Shown in pieces: positions 1 through 8,642 of a DNA stretch of 64,000 nucleotides (position 1 is the stretch's first letter; each line of letters starts with the position of its first letter). Source of the stretch: Hoeflea sp. BRH_c9 (GTDB taxonomy: Bacteria; Pseudomonadota; Alphaproteobacteria; Rhizobiales; Rhizobiaceae); NCBI GenBank assembly GCA_000961635.1, contig LADQ01000020.1, positions 1 through 64,000 on the forward strand, given 5' to 3'. A model generated the notes under the pieces. The model made no database searches. It was not told the origin of the DNA and saw only the letters and a program-made list of their open reading frames with translations. The translations under genes were made by a program, and so were the position numbers.

Positions 1-400
1 TCTTCAGAGCCTTGGACCCGGTCTCCCGATCGATGATGATCATCGGTGATTTTCGCAGGTACCAGCTGATGATCGGAATCCGCAGCAGTTCCTGCTTCGC
101 GACAATCGCGACGTCGGGGAAGAGAACCAAAAACGCCAGCGTTTCCCAGGTGGATTGATGATTGCAGACGATGAGACAGGGTTCCGCCGGAATCCGGTCA
201 CGACCGGTCTCGACATAATCCAGCCTGACGACATGCTTCAGCCCGAACAACACCCCCCGCACCCACAGGCGGGTTGTGGCCCTGATGGCCTTCCTGGGCG
301 TGCCAACCAACCAGAAGACCAGCACCCCCAAGGCGAACCAAACGGTCCAGCCGGCAAAGAGCGCGTCGAACATGTGCGATTTAAGGTTGATCTGATACAT
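1..400 (-). CDS. 1-acyl-sn-glycerol-3-phosphate acyltransferase-like (PlsC family), truncated by window start
   Basis: Reverse-strand translation from ATG at 400 (or 373) is open to base 1: MFDALFAGWTVWFALGVLVFWLVGTPRKAIRATTRL...CLIVCNHQSTWETLAFLVLFPDVAIVAKQELLRIPIISWYLRKSPMIIIDRETGSKALK; NHQSxWE acyltransferase motif. Absent from the ORF track because it has no stop in the window. Confidence 0.8.
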   Translation of the reverse strand, partial: MYQINLKSHMFDALFAGWTVWFALGVLVFWLVGTPRKAIRATTRLWVRGVLFGLKHVVRLDYVETGRDRIPAEPCLIVCNHQSTWETLAFLVLFPDVAIVAKQELLRIPIISWYLRKSPMIIIDRETGSKALK

Positions 401-725
401 TAGCGGGGTCAATTCATGCTGTGAGAAGCGGCTGATTGACTCGGCAGCCCCAGATGGGTTTCGTCGTGCCGAAAGACCGGCACGGGCCGCTCTCTCTCTG
501 CAATCCTGTTTCAGCCCGGCGTAGTCATCGCCTATGCCCCAAAGTCAGAATTCCGGACGGAGTTGATGCGGACGCAAGCGTCAGGGCAACCGCGCGTTAA
601 ATCAAACGCACAAAGGATATGATAGCACATTGAAGCGCTGGATGATGCCTTAAAGGGATTCAGACCTGAGGCATTGTGCAGCAGGCTTAAGATATCCGGC
701 ACGCTCATCCGGATAGGAGAGACCG

Positions 726-1361
726 TTACAACGAACCTTGTTGTGTGACCAAAAACGCGATGGCTGCAAAGAAACAGGCAGAGGCGGCGATGACAAAACC
801 ATGCCAGATTGCATTGGCGAACTTCATCCTCTTGGCCGCATGGAAAACCACGCCAACGGTATAGAGCAACCCGCCGGCGATAATGAAACCAAATGGCAAC
901 TCCGACCATGACGACCAGACCAGGACGATGCTCATCCAGCCCATGACCAGGTAAAGGGCGGGGCCGAAACGGCCGGGCGTGTTCCAAAACACCAGCTTGA
1001 GCGTCATGCCGATGATCGCCAGGGCCCAGACAACGCCAAGGACAAGATAGGCCAAACCGCTGCCGATCATGACGACCAACGGCGTATAGGTGCCGGCAAT
1101 CTTCAAATAGATCGCCGCATGATCGATCCGGCGCAAGACGGGCCGGATACTCTCCCACGGCGTCATGTGATAAAACGCCGAGGCTGCGAAAGTGGCAATC
1201 AATGTGATCGCATAGATTGTAATTGCGGTGATTTCCCAAGGCGAGGCGACCTGGGCGGACCAGATGAGCAACAGAATGGCCCCGGATACCGCACCAACGA
1301 CGCCGATTGCGTGCATACTGCCGTCAGCAACTCGCTCTGACCTTGAGTAATCGGGGTACAT
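726..1361 (-). CDS. Hemolysin III / PAQR family membrane protein
   Basis: MYPDYSRSERVADGSMHAIGVVGAV...ASAFYHM...RRIDHAAIYLKIAGTYTPL; conserved SxxxH / D-H and GTYTP motifs, multiple TM segments. Confidence 0.85.
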   Translation of the reverse strand: MYPDYSRSERVADGSMHAIGVVGAVSGAILLLIWSAQVASPWEITAITIYAITLIATFAASAFYHMTPWESIRPVLRRIDHAAIYLKIAGTYTPLVVMIGSGLAYLVLGVVWALAIIGMTLKLVFWNTPGRFGPALYLVMGWMSIVLVWSSWSELPFGFIIAGGLLYTVGVVFHAAKRMKFANAIWHGFVIAASACFFAAIAFLVTQQGSL

Positions 1362-1766
1362 TCCTTACCTCCAAGTTCCGCATCGACGCCAAATTCTTGC
1401 AGCAAACGCAGCGACGGTTAAGCAAGAACTTGCTGCCGCGATTCCGAAGCCAACAGCCGCGGCCACAGCAGTCATATCGGGTTCAACCTTGTCGGCGGCA
1501 AGTGCGTTCCTGAACATCAGTTCCTCCTGGCCCCTTGTCCCGGCTTTCGCACTGAACCAGAAAGACGCCGATCAATGGGCCTATCATCGCTCCTCTGAAG
1601 GCCAGTTTTCGTTAGCGCAGAAAGCTTTAGCGCCACGATCAGTTTGATAGTCTCTGGCTATAGCCTCGTCGAGTTTTGATTGTCGCTCCGCGACAAGATG
1701 ATGCATGTCCTTCATTGTCGCGGAGGAAGCTGGTCCGCCGCATTGGCATTTTGCGTCCATTGCGGG

Positions 1767-2285
1767 TCAGACGGATTCGATCCGGGCGCAGGCCACCCCA
1801 TCCACCCAGGACGCGAGGGCCGCGCGCTCGGGCGGCAACTGAACGGCGATCCCGCCCGCGAAGGTCTCGAACGCCTTCCGGTTCATGGCATTGAGGCCAA
1901 CAAGGACTGGTACGTCCATGGCCACCGCTTCGGCGATCACGTCGCGAAACCCTCGCCCTTCTGCCTCATGCTTTCCGAACTTGTTGATGATGAGCAGGTC
2001 CGCACCTGATGCGAGACGCGCAGAGACCAGCCCCACAGCCATCTCCAGCGCGGCGGGGTCGAGGCGGCAACCACGTGCGGATGGACCCAGGTCCTGGCTG
2101 ATGCGCAGGACGGGGCCTTCGGGAAGAACCCGCACATCCATGTCGCAGGGACCCGAGTCGGCTCGCTCACTGTTAATCTGGACGACCCCCAGACAGCGCA
2201 ACCCTCGTGCGGCAAGGTCATGGGACAACCCTTCCAGGATCAGGTCAGTATCGCCTCGTCCTGGCGCCATTGTGTAGGCAAACAT
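1767..2285 (-). CDS. DUF2478 domain protein, molybdenum-locus-associated
   Basis: MFAYTMAPGRGDTDLILEGLSHDLAARGLRCLGVVQIN...LLIINKFGKHEAEGRGFRDVIAEAVA; lies downstream of moeA in the nar region. Confidence 0.75.
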   Translation of the reverse strand: MFAYTMAPGRGDTDLILEGLSHDLAARGLRCLGVVQINSERADSGPCDMDVRVLPEGPVLRISQDLGPSARGCRLDPAALEMAVGLVSARLASGADLLIINKFGKHEAEGRGFRDVIAEAVAMDVPVLVGLNAMNRKAFETFAGGIAVQLPPERAALASWVDGVACARIESV

Positions 2286-2299
2286 CACTTATCCACTTC

Positions 2300-3574
2300 T
2301 TAGGTCTGGCAGAATGGCTGGAATTCGACGAGCGAGCCGGCGGGCAGCTCATCTGTTTCTGCGGGAAGGAAGATCAAGCCGTCCGTTTCCGGCAAGCGGG
2401 CGACACGTCCTGAATGGGTGGCGTCTTGGAAGGTGACGACCTCGCGGCCATGGGCGGCGAACCCGGCCAGGGTTGCGGGTCGCAACTCGCAGCAACCCGG
2501 CTTGCGGGAAATGGCCTCTGCTGTGATGACAAGGCGTCTTGCTGCGCCGTTTCCCGCTTCACCGGTGAGCCCCCGGACGAGCGCCGTGCCGAAGACCTGC
2601 CATGTGACAAACGCCGCCAGTGGATTACCGGGCAGGCCAAGCCAGAACGTGGACCCGATACGCCCGAAGGATACCGGCTTGCCGGGCTTGATGGCGACTC
2701 CGCTGAAGACGAGTTCCGCGCTTAGGGCAGCAAGCGCCGCCTTCACGTGATCCTCTTCGCCCACTGACATCCCGCCGGTGGTGATGACGAGGTCGGCACG
2801 CCCTGCCATATCTTCAAGTTGCCGGGCCAGGCCCTCACTGCAATCTGCACCCTGGGCCGTAGCTACAAGGCATAGACCACTTCCGCCCAGCGCAGCGGTC
2901 ATCATGGGCGTATTGACGTCCCAAACCTCCGCGGCTGCCAAGGAGGCCCCCGCCCGCCGGATTTCATTGCCTGTTACAATCAATGCCACGCGAAGCCGCC
3001 GGCGCACATGGACGACGCCGACACCGGCAGCAGCACACGCGGCGATCTGCCTCGGACCAAGACGGCAGCCGCTCTCCAGCAATATCGCGCCTTCGGCCAT
3101 TTCGCTGCCAGCCCGTCTGATATTCTGCCCGGATGTCGGGCGTCGCTGGAGGTGGATACGATCACCCTCACGAGTAATGTCTTCCTGCATCACGACAGCA
3201 TCCGTCCCATCGGGTACCGGAGCGCCGGTAAAGATGCGAGCCGCTGCTTTTCCGGCAAGCGGTTGTGCCCCGCCCTGCCCTGCAGGAATGCGCGCAACGA
3301 CGGGCAGCGTCCAGGGTCCGTCGCCCGTCAAGACCCCGACCGCATAACCGTCCATCGCGGCGTTATCGAAGGGTGGGGCCATGGTCCGTGACCGGACCGG
3401 CTGTGCCAGGATCCGGCCCACCGCACGACCGAGGTCGATCGGCTCGGTTCCGCCTACCGGAGCCACCAGCGCCGCAATCCGGGACAGGGCATTGTCGATG
3501 CTGATCAACCCACTGGGGGCGCCCTGCTCGTCACATCCGCATCCTGGCGACGCGATGGCTTGATGGATCGTCAT
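2300..3574 (-). CDS. moeA: Molybdopterin molybdenumtransferase
   Basis: MTIHQAIASPG...SIDNALSRIAALVAPV...VRSRTMAPPFDNAAMDGYAV...ITTGGMSVGEEDHVK...GLPGNPLAAFVT; MoeA signatures. ORF extends upstream, but ATG at 3574 fits the family start. Confidence 0.92.
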   Translation of the reverse strand: MTIHQAIASPGCGCDEQGAPSGLISIDNALSRIAALVAPVGGTEPIDLGRAVGRILAQPVRSRTMAPPFDNAAMDGYAVGVLTGDGPWTLPVVARIPAGQGGAQPLAGKAAARIFTGAPVPDGTDAVVMQEDITREGDRIHLQRRPTSGQNIRRAGSEMAEGAILLESGCRLGPRQIAACAAAGVGVVHVRRRLRVALIVTGNEIRRAGASLAAAEVWDVNTPMMTAALGGSGLCLVATAQGADCSEGLARQLEDMAGRADLVITTGGMSVGEEDHVKAALAALSAELVFSGVAIKPGKPVSFGRIGSTFWLGLPGNPLAAFVTWQVFGTALVRGLTGEAGNGAARRLVITAEAISRKPGCCELRPATLAGFAAHGREVVTFQDATHSGRVARLPETDGLIFLPAETDELPAGSLVEFQPFCQT

Positions 3575-4188
3575 TGTGCTGCCTCCTTGAGGAAATGGCC
3601 GGGTCCGATACTGCAATCGAGGTCGCGCAAACGGCCGTCCTTCAGACCGTAAACCAGCCCATGCACCCGAATATTCGCACCGTTTCGCCATGCCTTTTGC
3701 AGGATCGGCGTCTCGCAAACGCGCCGGACACTCTCAACAGCATTCAATTCAGACAGACGGTCACGTCGCGCTTCCATATCAGGTTCCCGCGCCAGATCGA
3801 CGGCAAAGCCGCGGGCCAGGCGCCGTATGGGTTCCAACCAATGATCGGCAAGACCGTGTGGCAGATCCTCGGTCGCAGCCTTGACCCCGCCACAGCCGTA
3901 ATGGCCGCAGACGATGATCTCACGCACCTTCAGCGACTCGACCGCGAATTCGAGCGCGGACAACAGGTTCATGTCAGAGGAATGGACGACATTGGCTACG
4001 TTTCGATGGACAAACACCTCACCCGGATCGAGACCGGCGACCACATTCGCGGGAACACGGCTGTCCGAACAACCAATCCAGAAAAACTCCGGGGCCTGTT
4101 GCGTGGCAAGCCGGGCAAAATAGTCGGGCTCTTCGGCCTGGCGTTGAGCCGACCACTCAAGATTGCGCGCCAACAGATCTTTAAGCAA
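3571..4188 (-). CDS. Beta-carbonic anhydrase
   Basis: MLKDLLARNLEWSAQRQAEEPDYFARLATQQAPEFFWIGCSDSRVPANVV...IIVCGHYGCGGVKAA; CSDSR and HxxC motifs. Confidence 0.93.
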   Translation of the reverse strand: MLKDLLARNLEWSAQRQAEEPDYFARLATQQAPEFFWIGCSDSRVPANVVAGLDPGEVFVHRNVANVVHSSDMNLLSALEFAVESLKVREIIVCGHYGCGGVKAATEDLPHGLADHWLEPIRRLARGFAVDLAREPDMEARRDRLSELNAVESVRRVCETPILQKAWRNGANIRVHGLVYGLKDGRLRDLDCSIGPGHFLKEAAQ

Positions 4189-4747
4189 TTGAAGCCTCCG
4201 AAAAAGGCGGCAGACCGCGTCGTGCCCGCATGCGCTGCGACAACGTTTTGAGATCGACTCGCGTCAGGCGAGCGCGTGCAATCGGCAGCAGGATCGCGTT
4301 CTCGGCCACAAGCTGGCGGCGCACCCGAGCCGCGAAACTCATCAGCATTTTGCTGTCCTGAGGTGACGGATCACAGCCAGTGTCGAGACCGCGCACAAGA
4401 ATCGCCCGGACCATGGGCAAAAGACGTGTGGCCTCGTCCTGGTCGGTACGGATCCGGCTGATTACCCGTTCGATTACATCCTCCGGCCGGCAACGTTGGG
4501 CAAGCAGGGGAAACAGATCTTCGGTTTCGTCGCGCACGTGAACGTTCAACTCCTCGTTCAGAAACCGCAGCACGGTCAGTGCGGCTTGTCGGTCAAAAGA
4601 CGCGGAAGTCGCGAGCCCCTCGATTACCCCGCAGATCTGCCGTTCGCGCAGGTGATCCTCGCTGATGAACTCGAGAGGGGCGGCAAGCAGGACCGGATCT
4701 GTCGGGGAAAGACCATCGCCGCGTCGAACTGGCTCTGAGTGTTTCAT
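4181..4747 (-). CDS. Hemerythrin-domain protein
   Basis: EFISEDHLRERQICGVIEGLATSASFDRQAALTVLRFLNEELNVHVRDETEDLFPLLAQRC; His/Glu pattern of hemerythrin-like cation-binding domains. Confidence 0.75.
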   Translation of the reverse strand: MKHSEPVRRGDGLSPTDPVLLAAPLEFISEDHLRERQICGVIEGLATSASFDRQAALTVLRFLNEELNVHVRDETEDLFPLLAQRCRPEDVIERVISRIRTDQDEATRLLPMVRAILVRGLDTGCDPSPQDSKMLMSFAARVRRQLVAENAILLPIARARLTRVDLKTLSQRMRARRGLPPFSEASIA

Positions 4748-4767
4748 GACTCGCCCTTCCGTGCGCT

Positions 4768-5625
4768 TCAGATTGGCAGAAGGCTTGCGCCCGTGATCTT
4801 GGCTCCATTTGCCAGCGTCTCGACGAACTCCCGCGATGCACGAGCCCAAGCCGCTTTCTCCAGCGCCTGGGCGATCTTGGGTCGGACAGTCTCAAACGGA
4901 AGCACCTGCCCCTCCGCTGTGGCGTTCAGCCGAATGATGTGCCAGCCATGCCGCGACAAAACCGGCGCGGGCGTCATTCCGCCTTCGGGAAGCGCGCGAA
5001 GGACCTTCTCGAACTCCGGAACCGTGTCGCCCGGCCCAAGTTGCCCCAGATGACCCGCCGACGCCTTTGATCCGCAGTCGCTTTCGCGGGCCGCCAGGGC
5101 AAAACTCTTTGCATCGCCATCCAGTTTTTCAAGCACAGCTTTTGCGCGGGCCTCAGCCATGACCCGCGCCGTATCGTCTCGCGGATCACAGGCGCACAGG
5201 ATATGAGACACGTCCCAGAGCGGTGCTGACCGGAAGCGTGCAGGGTCTTTTGCCCATTCCGCTCGGATTGCCTCCTCAGTCACCGGATCGATGCTCAACG
5301 CCTCGTCCAGAAGGGTGCGGATCAGGGCTTCCTCTTCTGTCTCCACGCGACCGGGGGCAAGTTCCTCGGGATTTGCCTCAAGTCCACGGGCCCTCGCCTC
5401 TTGCAGAAGGAGGGTGCGGATCGCGAGCGCCTGCGCGGCCTTTCGCCATGCTATCCCCGGCTTGTTCTTGGGCGATACATGATTTTGGGTTTCTTCCGCG
5501 ATCCTTCGCGTATCGATGCGTTCGCCGTTTACCACCAATTCGGTTTCGATTGCCTTGGGAGCGGTCTCGATACCGGCGATGGGCTGGCCGTTGGCCGAGA
5601 TAACGGTTCTAGGACTGGAGCTCAT
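4768..5625 (-). CDS. Parvulin-type peptidyl-prolyl cis-trans isomerase (nar-operon associated)
   Basis: ...WDVSHILCACDPRDDTARVMAEARAKAVLEKL...SFALAARESDCGSKASAGHLGQLGPGDTVPEFEKVLRALPEGGMTPAPVLSRHGWHIIRL; parvulin fold signatures. Confidence 0.85.
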   Translation of the reverse strand: MSSSPRTVISANGQPIAGIETAPKAIETELVVNGERIDTRRIAEETQNHVSPKNKPGIAWRKAAQALAIRTLLLQEARARGLEANPEELAPGRVETEEEALIRTLLDEALSIDPVTEEAIRAEWAKDPARFRSAPLWDVSHILCACDPRDDTARVMAEARAKAVLEKLDGDAKSFALAARESDCGSKASAGHLGQLGPGDTVPEFEKVLRALPEGGMTPAPVLSRHGWHIIRLNATAEGQVLPFETVRPKIAQALEKAAWARASREFVETLANGAKITGASLLPI

Positions 5626-5630
5626 CTCTC

Positions 5631-6416
5631 TCACTCCGCAGGTGTTGTGATAGAGGGGCCACGCTTGGCCCGCAACTTGTCAAAGGCGCGGCGCCGTTCT
5701 TCGAGCGGGCGGCGACGGCGCGAACGCACGATCTGATAGCCCGACCGCGTCAGCAGGTAGCGGAAGGGCGCGGCAAAACCGGACCAGATATGCACCAGCC
5801 GGGTGAACGGAAACAGCATGGTGATGATCAGCCCAAGGAAGATGTGCAGCTTGAACAGCCAGTGCACGTCAACCACTGTCACCCAGGCGTTCACGTTCCA
5901 GGTCACCACGCTTTGCGACCATTCCATGAACCGGATCATCTCGGCGCCGTCCATGTGCTGAAGCGATTGCGTGATGGTCAGCAGCCCGATGGCAAGCTGC
6001 AACCAGATCAGGATCATGATCAGGATATCGAGGGTGGTCGAGTTGACCCGGATCCGGGGATCGACCAGCCTGCGGTGCAACAGCATGGTGCCGCCGATCA
6101 GCGCGGCCAATCCGGCCGGACCGCCGATCAGGACCGCCATCCACTGCTTCATCCCGTAGGGGACCCCAAGGGCATCCAGCACCCAGACGGGCGTGAACAG
6201 CCCGACAAGGTGGCCAAAGAACACCGTCAGGATGCCAACATGGAACAGGATCGACCCCCAGATCAGTTGCTTGCGGCGCAAGAGCTGGCTGGACGAGCTT
6301 TTCCAGGTGAAGGGATCGCGTTCATAGCGCGCGATGGATCCCAGCAGAAAAACGGTCAGCGCGACATAGGGCATCACCCCGAAGATGATGAAGTTGAGAT
6401 CGAAACTGCCGAACAT
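5631..6416 (-). CDS. narI: Respiratory nitrate reductase gamma subunit
   Basis: MFGSFDLNFIIFGVMPYVALTVFLLGSIARYERDPFTWKSSSSQLLRRKQLIWGSILFHVGIL...; cytochrome b membrane subunit. Confidence 0.93.
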   Translation of the reverse strand: MFGSFDLNFIIFGVMPYVALTVFLLGSIARYERDPFTWKSSSSQLLRRKQLIWGSILFHVGILTVFFGHLVGLFTPVWVLDALGVPYGMKQWMAVLIGGPAGLAALIGGTMLLHRRLVDPRIRVNSTTLDILIMILIWLQLAIGLLTITQSLQHMDGAEMIRFMEWSQSVVTWNVNAWVTVVDVHWLFKLHIFLGLIITMLFPFTRLVHIWSGFAAPFRYLLTRSGYQIVRSRRRRPLEERRRAFDKLRAKRGPSITTPAE

Positions 6417-6417
6417 G

Positions 6418-7116
6418 TCATGCGCTCCTGTTCAGGGGTGTGAGGGTGTCCATGCCTGCCAGCATGTCGCGGACCTGTGGGCAGCCGGCATTGGGATCGG
6501 GGCCGAAGGTTACTTCGGTCTCTTCCCAGACCGCATCCAGCGCTTCGAGATCGGTGGGGTCATCGTCGGGCTGCTGCAGCATCTCCGCAACGGCGGCCGT
6601 ATCCACTGTCGTCCCGGACAGATGCATCAGGGCCGCGAATACCGGTCCATAATGGCTTTCGCGCCGGCCCAAGCGGGTGCGGATCGCATCAAAGATATGC
6701 GCCGCATCCGCCAGGATCTCCTGCGCCTCCGCAAAGGGGCGTGTGGACAGGAATTCCAGCAACACCGGCAGATGGTCGGGCAATTCGCTGGTAACGGGGT
6801 CAAACCCTGCATCGCGGTAGGTTTCCAGAAGGCTGACCATCGCCCCGCCCCTGTCGCGGCTTTCGCCATGGACATGTTCGAACAGGTTCAGGGACAGAGT
6901 GCGCGACCGGTCGAACAGCATGACGTAAGCCTCTTGCACGTCATAGATATCGCCGGCCGCCAGCCAGTCGGCCAGTTTGGCCAGTCCCCGCTGCGTTGTC
7001 GCTGGGATACGGGCGTCAGCGGTCAATGCGGCTCTGACTTCCGGCATCGCCGCCTGCAACTCCGTCGACGGATAGCTCAGCAGAAGCGAGAGTGCCTTGA
7101 ATGTGCGATCCATCAT
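6418..7116 (-). CDS. narJ: Nitrate reductase molybdenum cofactor assembly chaperone
   Basis: MMDRTFKALSLLLSYPSTELQAAMPEVRAAL...YVMLFDRSRTLSLNLFEHVHGESRDRG; ATGA overlap with narH. Confidence 0.92.
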   Translation of the reverse strand: MMDRTFKALSLLLSYPSTELQAAMPEVRAALTADARIPATTQRGLAKLADWLAAGDIYDVQEAYVMLFDRSRTLSLNLFEHVHGESRDRGGAMVSLLETYRDAGFDPVTSELPDHLPVLLEFLSTRPFAEAQEILADAAHIFDAIRTRLGRRESHYGPVFAALMHLSGTTVDTAAVAEMLQQPDDDPTDLEALDAVWEETEVTFGPDPNAGCPQVRDMLAGMDTLTPLNRSA

Positions 7117-8642
7117 CAGAATGACTCCGTCGGAAGGGCAAAGGATTTCTTCTTGCCGCCGAACATGGTGGTCTTCCCGGTTTCGCCGCTGGAACATCCG
7201 TTGCCATCGGTAAAGCCGCAGCCGCCGCGAATATCCGCACCTTCCTCGTTCTGTTCGCGGTGCGCCGTCGGGATCGCGAAACGATCCTCGTAATCGGCGA
7301 TCGCCATGATCTTGTACATGTCCTCGATCATCCGGCCTGACATGCCGACGCGCGCAGCGATGGCTTCGTCACGCACGCCGTCAACGCTCAACGCCCGCAT
7401 GTAGAGCCGCATCGCGGACATGCGTTCCAACGCATGAACGATTGGTTCCTCGTCGCCCGCCGTCAGCATGTTGGCCAGGTACTGTACCGGAATGCGCAAG
7501 CTCCGAACGTCGGGCATCTGGTCGCTCATCGCGATCTGTCCGGCTTGCGCCGCGTTCTGGATCGGCGACAGCGGCGGGATGTACCAGACCATTGGCAACG
7601 TGCGATATTCAGGATGCAGCGGGAACGCGACCTTCCAGTCCATCGCCATTTTCCAGATCGGGCTGACCTTTGCGGACTCGATCCAATCCTCAGGCACACC
7701 GTCGCGGCGGGCCGCGGCGATCACCTCGGGGTCATTGGGGTCGAGGAACACGTCAAGCTGTGCACCGTAAAGATCGGTCTCGCGCTCGGAACTGGCCGCC
7801 GCTTCGATCTTGTCGGCATCATAAAGGATCACACCCAGATAGCGGATGCGGCCCACGCAGGTTTCGGAGCAGACTGTCGGCTGGCCGGATTCAATCCGCG
7901 GATAGCAGAAGGTGCATTTTTCCGATTTGCCTGTGTCCCAGTTGTAATAGACCTTTTTGTACGGGCAGCCCGAGATGCACATCCGCCAGCCCCGGCATTT
8001 TTCCTGGTCGATCAGGACGATCCCATCCTCCTCACGCTTGTAGATCGCGCCCGAGGGACACGAGGCGGTGCAGGTGGGATTGAGGCAATGCTCGCACAGG
8101 CGCGGCAGATACATCATGAAGGTATTTTCATACTCTCCATAGATCTGCTTCTGGATGTTCTCGAAATTGTAGTCCTGCGACCGCTTCGCGAATTCACCGC
8201 CCAGGATTTCCTCCCAGTTCGGACCCTTCTCGATCTTCTCCATCCGCTCGCCGGTGATCTTCGACCGCGGGCGTGCGGTGGGAAAGGCGTTCATGTCGGG
8301 CGCGGATTTCAGGTGGTCATAGTCGAAATCGAACGGCTCATAATAGTCGTCGATCTCCGGCATGTTGGGGTTGGCGAATATGTTTGCGAGAATCCGCCAT
8401 TTGCTCCCCTGTTTGGGGTGCAGCTTGCCGGATTTCGACCGGTGCCAGCCGCCATTCCAGCGCGCCTGATTTTCCCAGTCCGTCGGATAGCCGGTGCCCG
8501 GTTTGGTTTCGACATTGTTGAACCAGGCGTATTCCACGCCCTCGCGGCTCGTCCAAACATTCTTGCAGGTGACCGAACATGTGTGACACCCGATGCATTT
8601 GTCGAGGTTCAGAACCTTGCCGATTTGCGCGCGAACTCTCAT
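7116..8642 (-). CDS. narH: Respiratory nitrate reductase beta subunit
   Basis: MRVRAQIGKVLNLDKCIGCHTCSVTCKNVWTSREGVEYAWFNNVETKPGTGYP; ferredoxin-like Cys clusters. Confidence 0.96.
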   Translation of the reverse strand: MRVRAQIGKVLNLDKCIGCHTCSVTCKNVWTSREGVEYAWFNNVETKPGTGYPTDWENQARWNGGWHRSKSGKLHPKQGSKWRILANIFANPNMPEIDDYYEPFDFDYDHLKSAPDMNAFPTARPRSKITGERMEKIEKGPNWEEILGGEFAKRSQDYNFENIQKQIYGEYENTFMMYLPRLCEHCLNPTCTASCPSGAIYKREEDGIVLIDQEKCRGWRMCISGCPYKKVYYNWDTGKSEKCTFCYPRIESGQPTVCSETCVGRIRYLGVILYDADKIEAAASSERETDLYGAQLDVFLDPNDPEVIAAARRDGVPEDWIESAKVSPIWKMAMDWKVAFPLHPEYRTLPMVWYIPPLSPIQNAAQAGQIAMSDQMPDVRSLRIPVQYLANMLTAGDEEPIVHALERMSAMRLYMRALSVDGVRDEAIAARVGMSGRMIEDMYKIMAIADYEDRFAIPTAHREQNEEGADIRGGCGFTDGNGCSSGETGKTTMFGGKKKSFALPTESF

